64,000 nucleotides of DNA from Eleusine coracana subsp. coracana (lineage: Eukaryota; Streptophyta; Magnoliopsida; Poales; Poaceae): positions 49,923,511 through 49,987,510 of the forward strand of contig CM064424.1 of NCBI GenBank assembly GCA_032690845.1. Direction: 5' to 3'. The notes beneath the pieces are model-generated. The model searched no databases, was not told where the DNA came from, and saw only the letters and a program-made list of their open reading frames with translations. How positions within the stretch are numbered: the stretch's first letter is position 1; the number at the start of each line of letters is the position of its first letter. Shown one piece after another: positions 21,714 to 33,460 of this stretch. A program made the position numbers and the translations under genes.

Positions 21714-21720
21714 TATAAAT
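21714..21720 (+). promoter_or_regulatory. TATA box of the antisense gene
   Basis: TATAAAT within gcttataaatgcgccc, 227 bp before the probable ATG at 21947. The same TTATAAATGC string precedes the antisense gene of the other element (37680). It is a plausible core promoter, without expression evidence. Confidence 0.5.
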
Positions 21721-21946
21721 GCGCCCAACATGGTTATTTAGTGTAGTTCCCGAGCGAGCACGCTGTCATAAAGCCAGCCCCTCACCCCCTCTCTTCTCAT
21801 TTTCACTCTGATTTCTCGACCGCTCTGTGAAAACCGAGTGCTCTTGTGAACCCCTTCGCTGTGTCATACTCATTATACGCGCGCTCACACCGGAGGCTGC
21901 TCGTTCTTCTTTCTTCAGTCTAGCCAACTACAGCCTTCGGCGAGCG

Positions 21947-24900
21947 ATGGGCCCTCGGAAAGCTAAGACCCCGCTCGGATCTGAGCTGAAGCAGGTTAAC
22001 GACAAGAAGGCTGGGAGTCCTTACCTGGGGCCAAGCGCAGTCACCGAAGCGCTACTGGACACCTGGGCTGCAGAACCAAAACGATGGTTCAAAAGGTCCC
22101 GTGCGTCGGCACCGAAGGACGGCGAAACCATACCCTAACCTCGCCCTGGAATAATAGTGGTCTTTGAGCGATTCTTCGAGGTTGGGCTCCGGTTCCCCTG
22201 CTCCTGGTTTGTTGGCGATGTTCTAGCCTTCTACAGGCTCGAAATACAACAAGTGTTGCCGAACACCATTGCCCGGCTGGCCTGCTTTGAATGGGCTTTC
22301 CGAATGGAGGGCGCTGAGCCGCACGTCGGTGCCTTCGCTGCAACGCACTTGGCATCTCAATGAGAGCACCCTTGCCCCAGAGACCCCATGCTGCTGTCTA
22401 ACTACCTAACCATCACCCTTCGGCCACGTCGTGAACGCGACATGCCCGCGAAGGGGTCAAGGCAGCACTGGGGGAAGCAGATCGTCGCCGGCTAGTTCTA
22501 CTACAACGTGGGCCCTGACAGCAATCTTCGCAGTTAAAATGCCGAGATCATATACACGCCGAAGCCCGAAGTTCCGGAGGATAGCCTTCTCACCACCCGC
22601 GTCCGGCTATTATCCCGAATGGCCAAGCGACTAAGCATGTGATTTGGTGGAGGAATTCTATGCCGCCGGCTTCGACCCCCTTTGGGCCGACTGGCACGTG
22701 CAGTTCATCACCCAGGGCCCCATAAGTGGGGATCTGCAGCTTAACCGAGAGCGGCTCCCGAAGATCAACTTCGTCGAGATAGAGCAGCGAACCATCCACT
22801 ATCTCGGCCCTCTGATCCAGAAGGAATGAGAGTTGCTTGGGGAGATGGGACACCGTGGGTGGACCAACCGCATTGTGCAGCTATACAATGCGGAAGTCGT
22901 TCTGCCCCCACGGGAGCCACACCGGGCCGAAGCTTGGCAGACCGGAGGCAAGGCAGCTAAAGGCCCCGACGATGAGGAGGAGGAAGAAGAGACAGAGGAG
23001 GAAGAAGAGGAGGAAGCCACCCCTACTGCGCCGCAAAGGCAAGTAAAAGTGGTTATCAAGCGCCCTGCAACTCAGAAGGGGGACACTGAAGGTGCGACAT
23101 CCGCTCCGTGGTGCACGAAGCAAGTGGCACAGCGTGCCCGGGGTATGAGGGGCAGCATTCGGCTTGACGAGGATACCTCCGGCCGAGGGAAGCAGAAGAA
23201 GAAGCGCTCTGGGGCCACCAAAGGCGCATCCTCGCCCGCACCGCAGCCATCTAAGCGCCAACGCCTCCGCAAAAAATACGGGGAGACCGTCGTGAGACCG
23301 GTGACCCCGAGCGAAGCGGCGGCCGATAAGGACATGGTGGCCACCTCTCTGAACCAAACACCACCGGCGTCACCGCACCCGAGAACGACGGACTCCGATA
23401 ACCTGCTGAATGTGTTGGTAGACGTTGTTCCTGATAGATCCGGGGAGCGGCCAGAGGGGGGTTCCGAAGGCTTTGCGTCACCTTTGCCCCGGTCCCCCGG
23501 CATTCTAATGCCGTCTCTGGATTTCAGTGCCGACAGCCCTTCGACCTGCATAGGTATCCGAGGCTGCCAAATTATTCGTTGTTCTTTTATGCACTGTGAT
23601 CTAACGTTCTAACAACCCGCTTTGTAATCTTTGACAGAACAACACGAGGGTGGCACCAAGGACGCCGCTGACCCACGCCAGACAGAAGAAGCGATGGTCA
23701 GCGCCCGCTCTAGCTCTGAACCCGGTGGCGAGAGCTCCGGATCGGCTAGTTCGAGCAGCAGCTCGACCGAAGGCAGCAAAGCCTTTGGGGAGGAAGAAGA
23801 GGTGGAAGGGGAGGAGCATCAAGTTGAAGACATTAGCAGCGATGAGGAGGAAGAAGAGGAGCTCGCCCTGATGCACACATAGAAAGCCGGACGCGGCAAA
23901 GGTTTCATGGCGTCCTTCCTTTGGGTGTGCAGCCGAGGGACGTCGGAACATCTCTGCGCGCAAGCGACTTTAACGGTCGTTCCGAAGCCGCCATAGCACT
24001 GGGGTACGCATCATAGATGCTGGACCTTTGCGACAGCGAAAAGGCACTCGAGGATGTCGACACGACGACTGCTATCAGCTATTTGTCTTGCTTAATCGCA
24101 CAGGTGTGCGACATTCTAAGGCTTATCATGTTTAGTCAAAAATACTACTACCGGCTTGTATCTCTTCGTGTATTGGCGCAGATCGCGTTGTTGTCCCGAC
24201 ATCTCGAGGCCAAACTATCCCCAGAAGCCACCCTTGTGGAGCTGAAGAAACAACTGGCCGAGAGCCAAACACAAGCCCAATCAGCTGCCAGCGGCCTGAA
24301 AAAAAGCCCAAGACGCGCTCACAGAGGCTGAAAAGAAAATGCAGCAGGTCACCGAGGAGGCGAAGAAGAGTGCCGAAGACCTAGGGAAGCGGCTGGAGGT
24401 TCTGCAGAAAAACAACCAGGCACTGGGAGCCGAGAATGTGGCCATGCACAACGACAATCAGAAGCTAACCAGAGCTCTAGAATAGGCCTCCGTGAATATC
24501 GATGAATCTGAGCGAATGAGCCGAGGCCTGTTCGGCTTAATCTCACAGCTGCACCTCTTCTTCGCTGGAATGGGACTCGCCTCCCAGGAGCCAGGGCATG
24601 CCGAGGGGGAGGGTATGAAAAGCATCACCTGGCTGAGCAAGGGCCTTGAACGTGCTAGAGACGGTCTTCGGTCATACGGCACCATCTGCCCCCGAATAGG
24701 CTGGATAGCAGCTTACTCTACAATGGAATCACTGGCCGCTCCTCGACGCTCAGAGATTCGCGAGGCTGCGTGCCAGCTGCTATCCCAGTGCCGGGGTGAC
24801 CGTGCCGTGTACAGCCAACTGCAAGAACGGCTAAGTCCCCTTGGTAACATCTTGGGGTGGGAGTTCTGGCAGTCCCTCGGCAACGACCTTGCCGAAGCTC

Positions 24901-25927
24901 TTGCTTGCGAGGCAGCTGCTCACCTGGCTGCATCCGCCCCCACCACCGATAATACCCCAGTTTCTGGTAGACAAAGGGAAACCGACCCGCCGACTGGTGG
25001 TGTGGACGGCATCGCCACCGAAGCCCCTGGTACTTCAGGCCACGACACCGGTTCGCCCGCTGCTGTTCCGAGCTGCGGCACCGAAGAGCCCCACGACCCC
25101 GAGGCACCTTTCACGGCCGCTCCGGAGACCCAGGTGTGAGTTCGCCCTTATCTAAGGCCACCGCACCTTCTAGGTTAGCTAGCACTCATGGATTGTGATT
25201 TTTTTACGACGGTCGTAAGCGTCTAGTGCTCCGATGGCTCTCTCCTTGTAACTTAGGCGTCTTTTGGAATGAAACTCTGTTTATTATTTACCTAAATTGT
25301 CTATTGCATTTTCCCTAAGATTGTCCTTGTTATTTTTCTCTAGAACATACCTTCCGAGGATGCCTCCTCGGTTCCGCCGGACGCCATGATACTGGACATA
25401 GCTCCAGTATCTATCAAAGTCCGGGGGTTGGGGAAGCCCCTGGTGATTACTTGATTCGTGGTGTGCAATGGCGGCTTTGGAAGCGTGAGCACCCCGAAGG
25501 GAATTTTACAGAATTCCCGTCTTCCATCGATGAGGAGAATGAGCGCATTAAAGCAGCATGCCTGCGCGTTTCCCCGGAAGTGCTACTTCGTCAACGCATA
25601 AGCCAGAGCGGTGGCACTGCGGCCGAACTCCTTATTCTGTTGCTAGCACCGAAGGTAGAGCCAATCGAGATTTTCAGTGACAGCCCTAGTCTGTCTCATG
25701 GCGACGCTTCATCTAGCAGTTCGTCTGACCTGGACCTGGAGGCTCTCTGGCAAGCGGCGCAGACACTCTTCGGCCGCTTGCAAATTATTGCCGACTTGGA
25801 ACGGCGCCGACGGAGCATAGCGCAAGGCCGTCGCCGGATAGAAGAATCGAGCACCACGCTTAGTGATTTGGCCGAGCAGCACCGCGAGTTATCAGAAATG
25901 CTTAACGAACTGAAGCGGTTGCCTTGA
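21947..25927 (+). pseudogene. Antisense gene (aORF) of the gypsy element, 'putative gypsy type transposon' family
   Basis: Starts MGPRKAK. The segment near 22160-22360 (FFEVGLRFPCSWFVGDVLAFYRLEIQQV) resembles the Pfam 'putative gypsy type transposon' domain. Next come an acidic and basic low-complexity middle (22960-23300), a second acidic stretch (about 23700-23870) and long coiled coils (about 24230-24480, and again 25790-25920). The C-terminal part is open at 24492-25139 and 25451-25927. Likely GT-AG introns lie at 23554-23637 and 25134-25343. Stops near 22137 and 22360, among others, break the copy. It runs opposite to gag-pol. Its role is unknown. Confidence 0.7.
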
Positions 25928-26465
25928 AGAGTTCTACCTAGTTCAGGGACCTTGAGCCCCTTAGCGTGTTGGGCCCTCGGGCTGTTGTATATTTAATGCC
26001 CTCGGGCTCCAGTAAACCTCACGCCTTCAGGTAGATTCTGTATCCCCCTGCCCTTAGGCTTGCGTTGTATTAAAAAAATGGCATATCAGCTAGAATTCAA
26101 ACTTACGCTGAAATGTGCAGCAATGGCAAATTATATACTAGGTGCTACTCTACGTGCCAAGTGCCTCGTCAGGCCTTGGCAAGCTTTGAACCGTAGTTGT
26201 TCGGCATCGGGCCCGTGTAGCGCCCGGCTTTCCGGACTTGCCCTTCTGAAGCATCGGACCGTAGTTGTCCAGCATCGAACCATAGTTGTTCGGGTAGTGG
26301 CCGTAGTTGCCGTTTAAAAGGACAAAAATTAACTAAAGTAGCATCATCTTACCTCATTGAGCACCTAATGTTTTTATATGATTGCTCTACTGACCTGTCG
26401 AACATTGAGCCGAACTGTGCGCCCCCACCAGGCAGCTGTGGACATAGAACAAAGCAATCAGAACG

Positions 26466-26752
26466 CAGCCCGACGGACTCCACGGGACGTAACCCGGCAC
26501 AAGTTTTTCACGACGCTGCCCGAACGGCTCCTCGGGACATATCTTGGAACGACTTTTTAAGATGCAGCCCGAACGGCTCCTCGGGACATATCCTGGAATG
26601 ACTTTTTAAGATGTAGCCCGAACGGCTCCTCGGAACATATCCCGGAACGACTTTTTAAGGTGCAGCCCGAACGGCTCCTCGGGACATATCCTGGAACGAC
26701 TTTTTAAGACGCAGCCCGAACGGCTCCTCGGGACATATCCCGGAACACACTA
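26466..26752. repeat. 49-bp tandem repeats between pol and the antisense gene
   Basis: Units beginning gcccgaacggctcc lie at 26518, 26567, 26616, 26665 and 26714, exactly 49 bp apart, with a more degenerate copy before them at about 26466. Each contains 'tcgggacatat' and 'gactttttaag'. Such arrays between coding blocks are common in Tat elements. Confidence 0.9.
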
Positions 26753-26848
26753 ACTAGGTGAAGCATGGCACTAGGAACATACATGCTCTACTCCAGCTTT
26801 TGATACACCAAAACAGGTATGACGACTATGGGAACGACCAGCTATGCC

Positions 26849-28158
26849 TCACACATAGAAATGCTTCAAAGCATCAGCATTGTTGGTGTGTTGCATTGGG
26901 GAGCCGTCCAACTCCAACAAATGATAGGCCCCTGACCTGTTTGATCGGTCTACAATGAAGGGACCCAGCCACTTGCTACACAGATTGCCGACGCTGATTG
27001 GGTTAGGGTTGCGCCGAAGGACTAGATCACCTGGTGTAAACTCCCTCGCGTGAACCTTGCAATTGTATGTCTTCTCGAAGGATGCAATGTATTTGTGAAG
27101 GTTGGCGACTGCTTGCATGCGTACTTCTTCCAATATGTCCTTTTCTACATCATCTTCATTGGCATGAGGCCTGATTGTGCGCAGTGATCCAACCCGAATC
27201 TCCTCCGGCGTGATCGCCTCAGCACCATACAATAGCCGAAAGGGAGAGAAACCAATGGACCTTGTAGCAGTTGTTCTGATGGACCAGAGAACATTCGGCG
27301 TCACTTCGACCTAGTTTCCCTTTGGCAAGCCGATCAGGGAACGAGAAATCCCAGAGAACAAATTACCATTCATTCGTTCCACCGCTCCATTGGCCCTCGG
27401 GTTAATGACGGAAACTTCACACTTCTTTACTCCCAGGCTAAGGCAGTATTCTTTGAACTCAAGCCCTCGAACTGTTTACCATTGTCCAAAGTGAGCTCCA
27501 ACGGAACCCCAAAGCGACAGACCACATTCTTCTAGAAAAATTTTCTGACATTTCCAGCTGTTATCTGAACCAGTGGCTCGGCCTCCACCCATTTAGAAAA
27601 ATAATCTATAGCTACCACGACAAACCGATAGCCCCCCAGAGCAGTAGGTAATGGTCCGACAATATCGATCCCCCAACGGGCGAGGGGCCAAATCGGAGGA
27701 ATTGGTTGCAAGGCTGTGGCCGGTAGGTGAGATTGTCGGCCCATCCACTGACATCCCGCACACACCCGAACTAGGTCTTCGGCATCGCGAACAGCTGTAG
27801 GCCAATAGAACCCCTGGCAAAATGCTTTAGCCACCAAGGCCCTCGGAGCCAGATGTGACGAACACAGCCCCTCATGGATTTCTCGTAATAACTTCTGTCC
27901 CTCCGGCCGGCGGAGACAACAAAGTAGAGGAGCGCAAACACCCCCCTTGTACAAAATGTTATCAACAATAGTGTATCCCCGACACCGATGCAATATTCTC
28001 TGCCACTCCTCCTTGTCATCCGTAACATATCGTCTTTCAAGACATGCTCGAATGGGAGCCCTCCAATCCTCGGCCGTGATGGCCAACACCCTTCGACCTT
28101 TCACCTCCGGCGCAGTTGCTGATTCACTCGTAACCTCATGAAGCACATCACCAGCCAC
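26849..28158 (-). pseudogene. Gypsy integrase
   Basis: The frame 27532-28158 carries the zinc-binding part (CAGC half near 27740) and the start of the catalytic core (GIDIVGPLP with the first Asp, VVVAIDYFSKWVEA). The region 27305-27531 is out of frame. The frame 26849-27304 resumes after the last core residue and holds the C-terminal domain (GFSPFRLLYGAEA, GDLVLRRNPNP, KWLGPFIV). The stops and frame breaks between the two make it non-functional. Confidence 0.85.
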
Positions 28159-28164
28159 CGAACG

Positions 28165-29050
28165 CTATCCGGCCGCAACCTTAGCTAATGCATCTGCTTC
28201 TCCATTTTCAGTGTGGTGGATATTGCGAACCTCGAAGCCCAAGAAGTACTTATCCATCTCTCTCACTTTACTGATATACCGAGCCATCTCCGGATCCCTA
28301 GCTTGATACCCTTTTGCCAGCTGGGCTGAGGCTAACTGAGAATCGCAGTAGATGACCAGCCTCCTAGCCTCCAAGGCTCGAGCTTGCCGAAGGCCCAACA
28401 ATATGCCTTCGTATTCCGCGGCATTGTTTGTTGTTTGGAAAGCCAACGTGGTAGAGAACCGCATGGTTTCCCCCCCCCCCGGGAGATGTTATGACTGCAG
28501 CACACCCTGCTCCGGAGGCCCCCCAAGCACCATCAGTGTGAACTGTCCAAACTGGATCCTCCGGAACATCCTGAGCTAGGTCTTCAGCTTCACCGTCAGG
28601 AGTCCATTCGGCCACAAATTCCGCCAACACTCTAGATTTGATGGCCTTGCGAGCAACAAAGGTGATGTTATATTGAGCCAACTCAGCCACCCATTTCAAC
28701 ACAGTGCTAGAGGCCTTGTTATTTGTCAACACATCTCGTAGTAGATATCTGGTAGGTATGGTGATAGGGTGATTATCAAAGTACTGTCGCAATTTACATG
28801 AAGCTATGACCATATCATACAATATCTTGTCCACCACAGAGTAGTTACATCGTGATGCTATTAGCGTTTCTGATACATAGTACACTAGCAACTGCTGAAA
28901 AGTATCACTGCCCTTCAGTGCTTCGTAGACCAAAACCACACTCACTTCCTTCGGCGCCGCAACAATATATACCAACAGAGGAGCCTTCGGCGGGGGTGGT
29001 TTGAGAGTGGTGAGTTCAACAAGGTACTTTTTGAGCGCCTCGAATGCCAA
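28165..29050 (-). pseudogene. RNase H region with second, archaeal-type RNase H domain
   Basis: The frame 28364-29050 covers the end of the polymerase-linked RNase H (YFDNHPITIPT, LAEFVAEWTPDG) and the start of a second RNase H (VWTVHTDGAW). A frameshift at the G/C run near 28471-28480 moves the rest to 28165-28464. That frame keeps the other acidic residues: Glu in NNAAEYEG, Asp in YCDSQLA, Asp in GEADALAK. A second RNase H of this kind is typical of Tat elements. Confidence 0.82.
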
Positions 29051-30283
29051 CTGTTGCTCCTCGCCCCATGTGAATGCCCGGGAACCGCGAAGCGCTTCAA
29101 GAAAGGTATGCTCTTTTCAGCCAATCGAGAGATAAACCTGCTCAATGCTACAACACGGCCAGTGAATTTCTGCAACTCCCGAATAGATGCCGGAGGCTGC
29201 ATATCCATAATTGCCTTGATTTTGATCGGGTTCGGATTAATTCCCTCCTTTGACACCAGATACCCCAGTAACTTTCCCGAACGGACCCCGAACATGCACT
29301 TCACCGGGTTCAGTCGCATCCCTACCCTCCGCAGGTTGGCAAATGTCTCTGCTAGGTCTTTCACATGGACCACCTCTTCGACACTTTTGACAACAATATC
29401 GTCAATATAAGCTGCCGCATTGTGGCCCATCTATGTCCCCAACATAGCTTTAACAGTACGCGAGAAAGTAGCCCCGGCATTCTTCAACCCGAAAGGCATT
29501 CGATTGTAACAGTAAGTCCCTCCTGGTATCTGAAATGCTATCAAAGGCTGATCCTCTGTAGCCAACTAGACTTGATGAAACCCCGAGTAACCATCCAGAA
29601 AACTCATCAATGCACAACCTGCCATTCCATCCACCAACTGGTCTATACGAGCTAGCGGGAAGTCATCCTTCGGGGCAATGCTTGTTCAACATTGTGAAAT
29701 CAATGCACATGCGCCACTGGCCATTCGGTTTCTTGACCAACACAGGGTTCGCGAGCCAGGTAGTTCTGTCAATGGGCCGAATGACATTTGAATCCAGTAA
29801 TTTCTGCACCTCGGCCCTCAAGATGCTAGCCTTCTCCTTTGTCTAAACTCTGATTCACTGCTTGACCGGACGCACCTTCGGATCGACATCCAACCGATGC
29901 TCAGCAATTGACTTGTCGATACCGGGGAGATCTTTTGGTGACCATGCGAAGACATCCGTATTATTTCTCAAGAATTGCATCAACTGTGCCTCCACATCCT
30001 GTGATAACTCCCTGCCAATCAGAATCGTTTCATCCGGTCGATCGGCACACAACACAACTTCTTTGGTGCCTTCAACCGGTGTGACCTTTGGTACCCACTT
30101 GGGTGCTGCCGGTGGTTCCACTGTAAGACTCTTGTCCTGACACTCTTCGGCTATAACATGGATGTGATGCTGTTCCGGCGATGACCCAAACTCCAGCCTC
30201 CGGGCCTCAACTTGATCCCCATACACCGTGACGACACCCTCTAGTCCGAGCATTTTCATGCACGGGTATCCATGATGAAGCAC
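28942..30283 (-). pseudogene. Gypsy reverse transcriptase
   Basis: The catalytic box is intact as AAYIDDIVVKS (near 29390-29410), followed by LRRVGMRLNPVKCMFG and the GYLVSKEGI block in the frame 28942-29430. Upstream, the fingers and palm are spread over short frames between about 29430 and 29860 with several stops. The frame 29855-30283 covers the link from protease (FAWSPKDLPGID). Confidence 0.82.
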
Positions 30284-30342
30284 TGCCAGGAATTTGTTGA
30301 TAACCCTCTAGCCCAATAGAGCATTATAAGGATAGTTCATCT

Positions 30343-30740
30343 CTACCACATCAAACCGATTGTCCTCCGTCCGGTGCCCCCTAAGCCAGAGAACGACACT
30401 TTGAGCACAATACTGCCTATCACATGAATGGGTTCTCCTCCAAACCCTTGTAGTGGAACTGAAGAAGCCTGTAGGTCAGACCTGCCATACCCCATTTTTT
30501 CAATAGTACTCCAGAGAATGACATCGGTCGAACTCCCTCCATCAAGCAAGACTTTGCGTACATCAAAACCATTGATATTGACCGCCATCACGAAGGCATC
30601 GTCATGCGGAAATATCATCGGCCTCAAATCAGCCGCTGAGAAAGAAATTGGCGTGTCCATCCAACAAGTAACCCCAACCAGTGGGTATGCAGCCACATGA
30701 TTCACTTGCCAAAAGTGCTCTCGGCGCTGCCTCTTAGAGG
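30343..30740 (-). pseudogene. Gypsy aspartic protease
   Basis: The active-site region is VLLDGGSSTDVI, the DGGS variant usual in Tat proteases, preceded by VAVNINGFDV. It is followed by the GFGGEPIHVIG flap-side block. The frame 30343-30705 is open, so this is one of the better preserved parts. Confidence 0.75.
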
Positions 30741-30870
30741 GGAACTCATGCCCCGAACCACCAGTGATAGCAAAGATCGTGCCACGAGATGCCCCCAGAT
30801 TCTGAATGTGCTGTATGGGTTGCGCTCTTTCGGGACGGTCGTCCGGCTTCAGCTGTGGTAGAAGCGGTAA

Positions 30871-32484
30871 CTATTCCGCCGGAGGAGCCGGAAGCGCGAG
30901 CTGGGGCGGAGGGGGTGGTAATGCAACTACTTGTGGCGGTGGGGCGGGATGGTGGTACTGTGGAAATGGTGACTGGTAAAAATGCGGGGGAGGGGGGTAG
31001 AAGGCAGCGACATGTGTGTATTGAGTATGCATCACCGACCTAGTTCGCTCAGCCTCTCGTCGCACTCTTGCATCGGACAGCGCTTTAATATCAGGGCAGT
31101 AATTGGAGCTATGGTGCACCCTGGGCCATGAAATGCAAAGTAGAAAAGTTGACCCGGCCAGGGCTGCCTCGGTCCCGGACGCGACGATGGCGGCTGAGGG
31201 CATCTGAGTGCTGATCCCGAGGCCCCCCCCTTGCTGGACATTGAAGATCTAGCGTCGTGTAAAGTTGCGGCCTACTCCACCTTGATTCGGACGCCAACCT
31301 CCGGTGTTCAGATTTTGCCCCCGTCCCATCATCACCCCCGAGCGCGCCTTTCAATGCTCTTCCTCTTCATCCTCCTCTACCCGTACATGCCCTTCCAAGA
31401 TGCTCAGCAATTGATCCAAGGTCTGGGGTTGCTCTACCCGGATAGCACTTCTGGCCGCTCTCATTCGGAGCCCCTTTGCAACAGACTCGATCACCGTGGC
31501 ATCATGTATGTCAGATACCTAGCACTTCAAATATATGAACCTCCAAGTATAGTTGGCCAGCATTTCACCATCTCTCTGCACACAAGCAGCCAGATCCCGA
31601 TCTCCCACAGGCTTGGCATGATTTCCCCTGAAGTGCACCGAGACTCCCTCTTTAAGTTGCACCCATGACCGAATGCTCCCTGGCGGCAGCTTAGTGTACC
31701 AGGTACCTGCTATTCCTTCCAATGCTAACGGAAAAGCTTTGGCCTTTACTGCGTCATTCCTTCCGACTGACTCCACAACCGTCTCATACCTCATGAAAAA
31801 CTCCTTAGCATCTGAAGTCCCTGCAAATGTTGGAAGCTTGACCGAAGCCAATCTCGTGAGCCACTGCACCGCCTATAATTCGGCCGCCAAGGGAGAGTTA
31901 GGATCTGCTGGCTACACCGGATGAAGGCTTCCAGTGGAATGTGCCCTTACTTCCTCTTCACGAAATTTCTCATACTCTAGAGCTTGCTCCGTAGGGATCC
32001 CACCTCTCCGAAGGTCCTCCAACTATCTGCTCAGCTGCTCCTGCCGCCTCTTGGCCACTTCAATTCTCTAGTTATAATCAGCCTCCTGCTGAGCTAGATT
32101 TTGCAAAGCCTGTGCCCGCAGCATCTGCTCTTCGGCTACCCTTTTTTGCCTCTCAACTTCCTATTCCATCAACCTCACATTCTCCTCCTCTCGCAGTGCA
32201 TCCTCTTGCTGCTTTCTAATACGCTCCTCCGCTACCCGACTAGCATATTCTGCCTCCTCCTGCGTGAGCTGCCCATCGACAGTCTCTCCCTCGGCCACAG
32301 CCTCTTGCCCACCTTCGTTGACCTCATCGGATGCCTCTTCAACAAGGCCCTCAACTTCTTCCCGAAGCGGGCGCGCCCCGGCCGCGGCCGACGTTTTCGG
32401 GCGAGCGACCTCCACTGCCGCCCTACTCCGAGTTGTTGCCTGTTGCGATAGGCCCGAAGCGGGTGGTCTCTTTCCCCCTGCCAT
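30871..32484 (-). pseudogene. Gypsy gag
   Basis: The ATG at 32484 (MAGGKRPPASG) begins a coiled-coil, Glu-rich N-terminus (32161-32484). The capsid part follows at 31519-31869 (VKLPTFAGTSDAKEFFMRYE, then the SWVQLKEGVSVHF block). A Pro-rich tail is at 30871-31203. A clear zinc knuckle is not readable. The frame is broken at about 32160, 31920 and 31510. Confidence 0.78.
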
Positions 32485-32529
32485 GCCTACGTGCTTTGTT
32501 GTTCAAGACTTTCCACGGACGACGCTAGC

Positions 32530-33059
32530 TATTGTGGTTACGAGTCTAGAACAAACAAGTAGTGGGCTAGACGAGGTCTGGACTGGCCGAAGGCCCCTCG
32601 GACAAGCTACAACAGGAGTGAACAAGACCAAGCAACGACACTTATGCCGAAGGGCTCATACAGGCGCCCTTCGGCTAACGAACTTTGTATTATCTGGTCA
32701 GAATTGTACAGAAAGGTTCTGGTGACAGGGGCACGTCCTGTCTCGCTCAGAGGTGCAGGTGAGCATTTATAGATCTATGCTCACCTACCCTCCGGGCATG
32801 TTTACAGATTTGCCCTGGACATTATATTACACATCTTACTACTTGACCTAAGGGTATTCTAGTACTTCAATCTTCATCTGGTACACGCTCCCGGCTGTCA
32901 TTCTCTAGCGCCTGTGCCCGGGGCCCGCCACGCCGTACGGTCTTCGGCCGCCTGCTGGGCCGAAGGCCTTCTGGGCCGCCAGTCCAGCTGGACTTTGCTT
33001 CTTGTTGCTTGGCTGTCTTCTGGACTTGGGGAGACTAAGGGGTAGGCAATCCCCCAACA
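32530..33059 (-). repeat. Retand-like 5' LTR, 530 bp
   Basis: Homologous to 20845-21391 with scattered substitutions and small indels. Its inner terminus reads tattgtgg where the other LTR has tgttgtgg. Confidence 0.9.
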
Positions 33060-33290
33060 GATTGGGAGTTGTACTCTGGAGAGAACAGGGACGACGAGGG
33101 CAGGGGAATTGAGCTTGGCACGGGTTGGAGAAGGGAGAATGGAGGCGACGGGGCAATGGGGAGCAGAGCAGAGAGAGGCAAGGCAAGCAGGGTCGGGTGT
33201 AGCGAGGAAGAAAGGCTTCAATTGATGGTGGTGTGTCAAGCGGACGAGGAAGAAGGCCAGATGGTGAAGAGAGGGGTAAAATGGTCCATA
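33060..33290. other. Right-hand interior of the MULE
   Basis: GC-rich, purine-rich on the plus strand, and directly continuous with 20840 once the gypsy insertion is removed. No recognised product. Confidence 0.4.
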
Positions 33291-33460
33291 CAAAACTACA
33301 GTATGTGATATTGGTACCATAACAGTTCTTAAACGTATATAATGGCATGGTTCAAATAATTACAAAATTATATGGCATGATTCCAATAAGACGAATTGTA
33401 ACGGTAGATCTCAAAAATAAAAAGTTACAATGGTATGAATCCAATTAACCCGAGGAGAAA

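Larger units (their letters stand above)
20845..33059 (-). mobile_element. Tat-lineage (Retand/Grande-like) Ty3/gypsy element, 12.2 kb
   Basis: LTRs at both ends and a perfect 5-bp target duplication (gattg, 20840-20844 and 33060-33064) define a complete insertion. On the minus strand the order is gag, protease, reverse transcriptase, RNase H, a second RNase H-like domain, integrase, a 49-bp tandem repeat array, then an antisense gene on the plus strand, a purine tract and the 3' LTR. The doubled RNase H and the antisense ORF are marks of the Tat group. All sense frames carry stops, so the copy cannot move on its own. Confidence 0.9.
19818..33451. mobile_element. MULE-like element of about 1 kb, hugely expanded by nested insertions
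   Basis: The ends are inverted copies: gggttaattgga at 19818 and tccaattaaccc ending at 33451. They extend over more than 120 bp once the SINE is removed (compare 20186-20280 with 33330-33430). The 9-bp flanks aaggagaaa (19809-19817) and gaggagaaa (33452-33460) match at 8 of 9 bases. Without the gypsy and SINE copies it would be about 1.07 kb. No transposase is seen. Its interior (20330-20840, 33065-33290) is GC-rich and may be captured host sequence. It starts 53 bp upstream of the FAAH ATG. Confidence 0.75.

Noticed and set aside
22833..23551. Long minus-strand frames opposite the antisense gene
   Set aside because: They mirror the low-complexity acidic/basic part of the plus-strand gene; composition alone keeps them open.
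26466..26752. CRISPR-like regular array
   Set aside because: The unit is one continuous 49-bp repeat without unique spacers, inside a plant retrotransposon.
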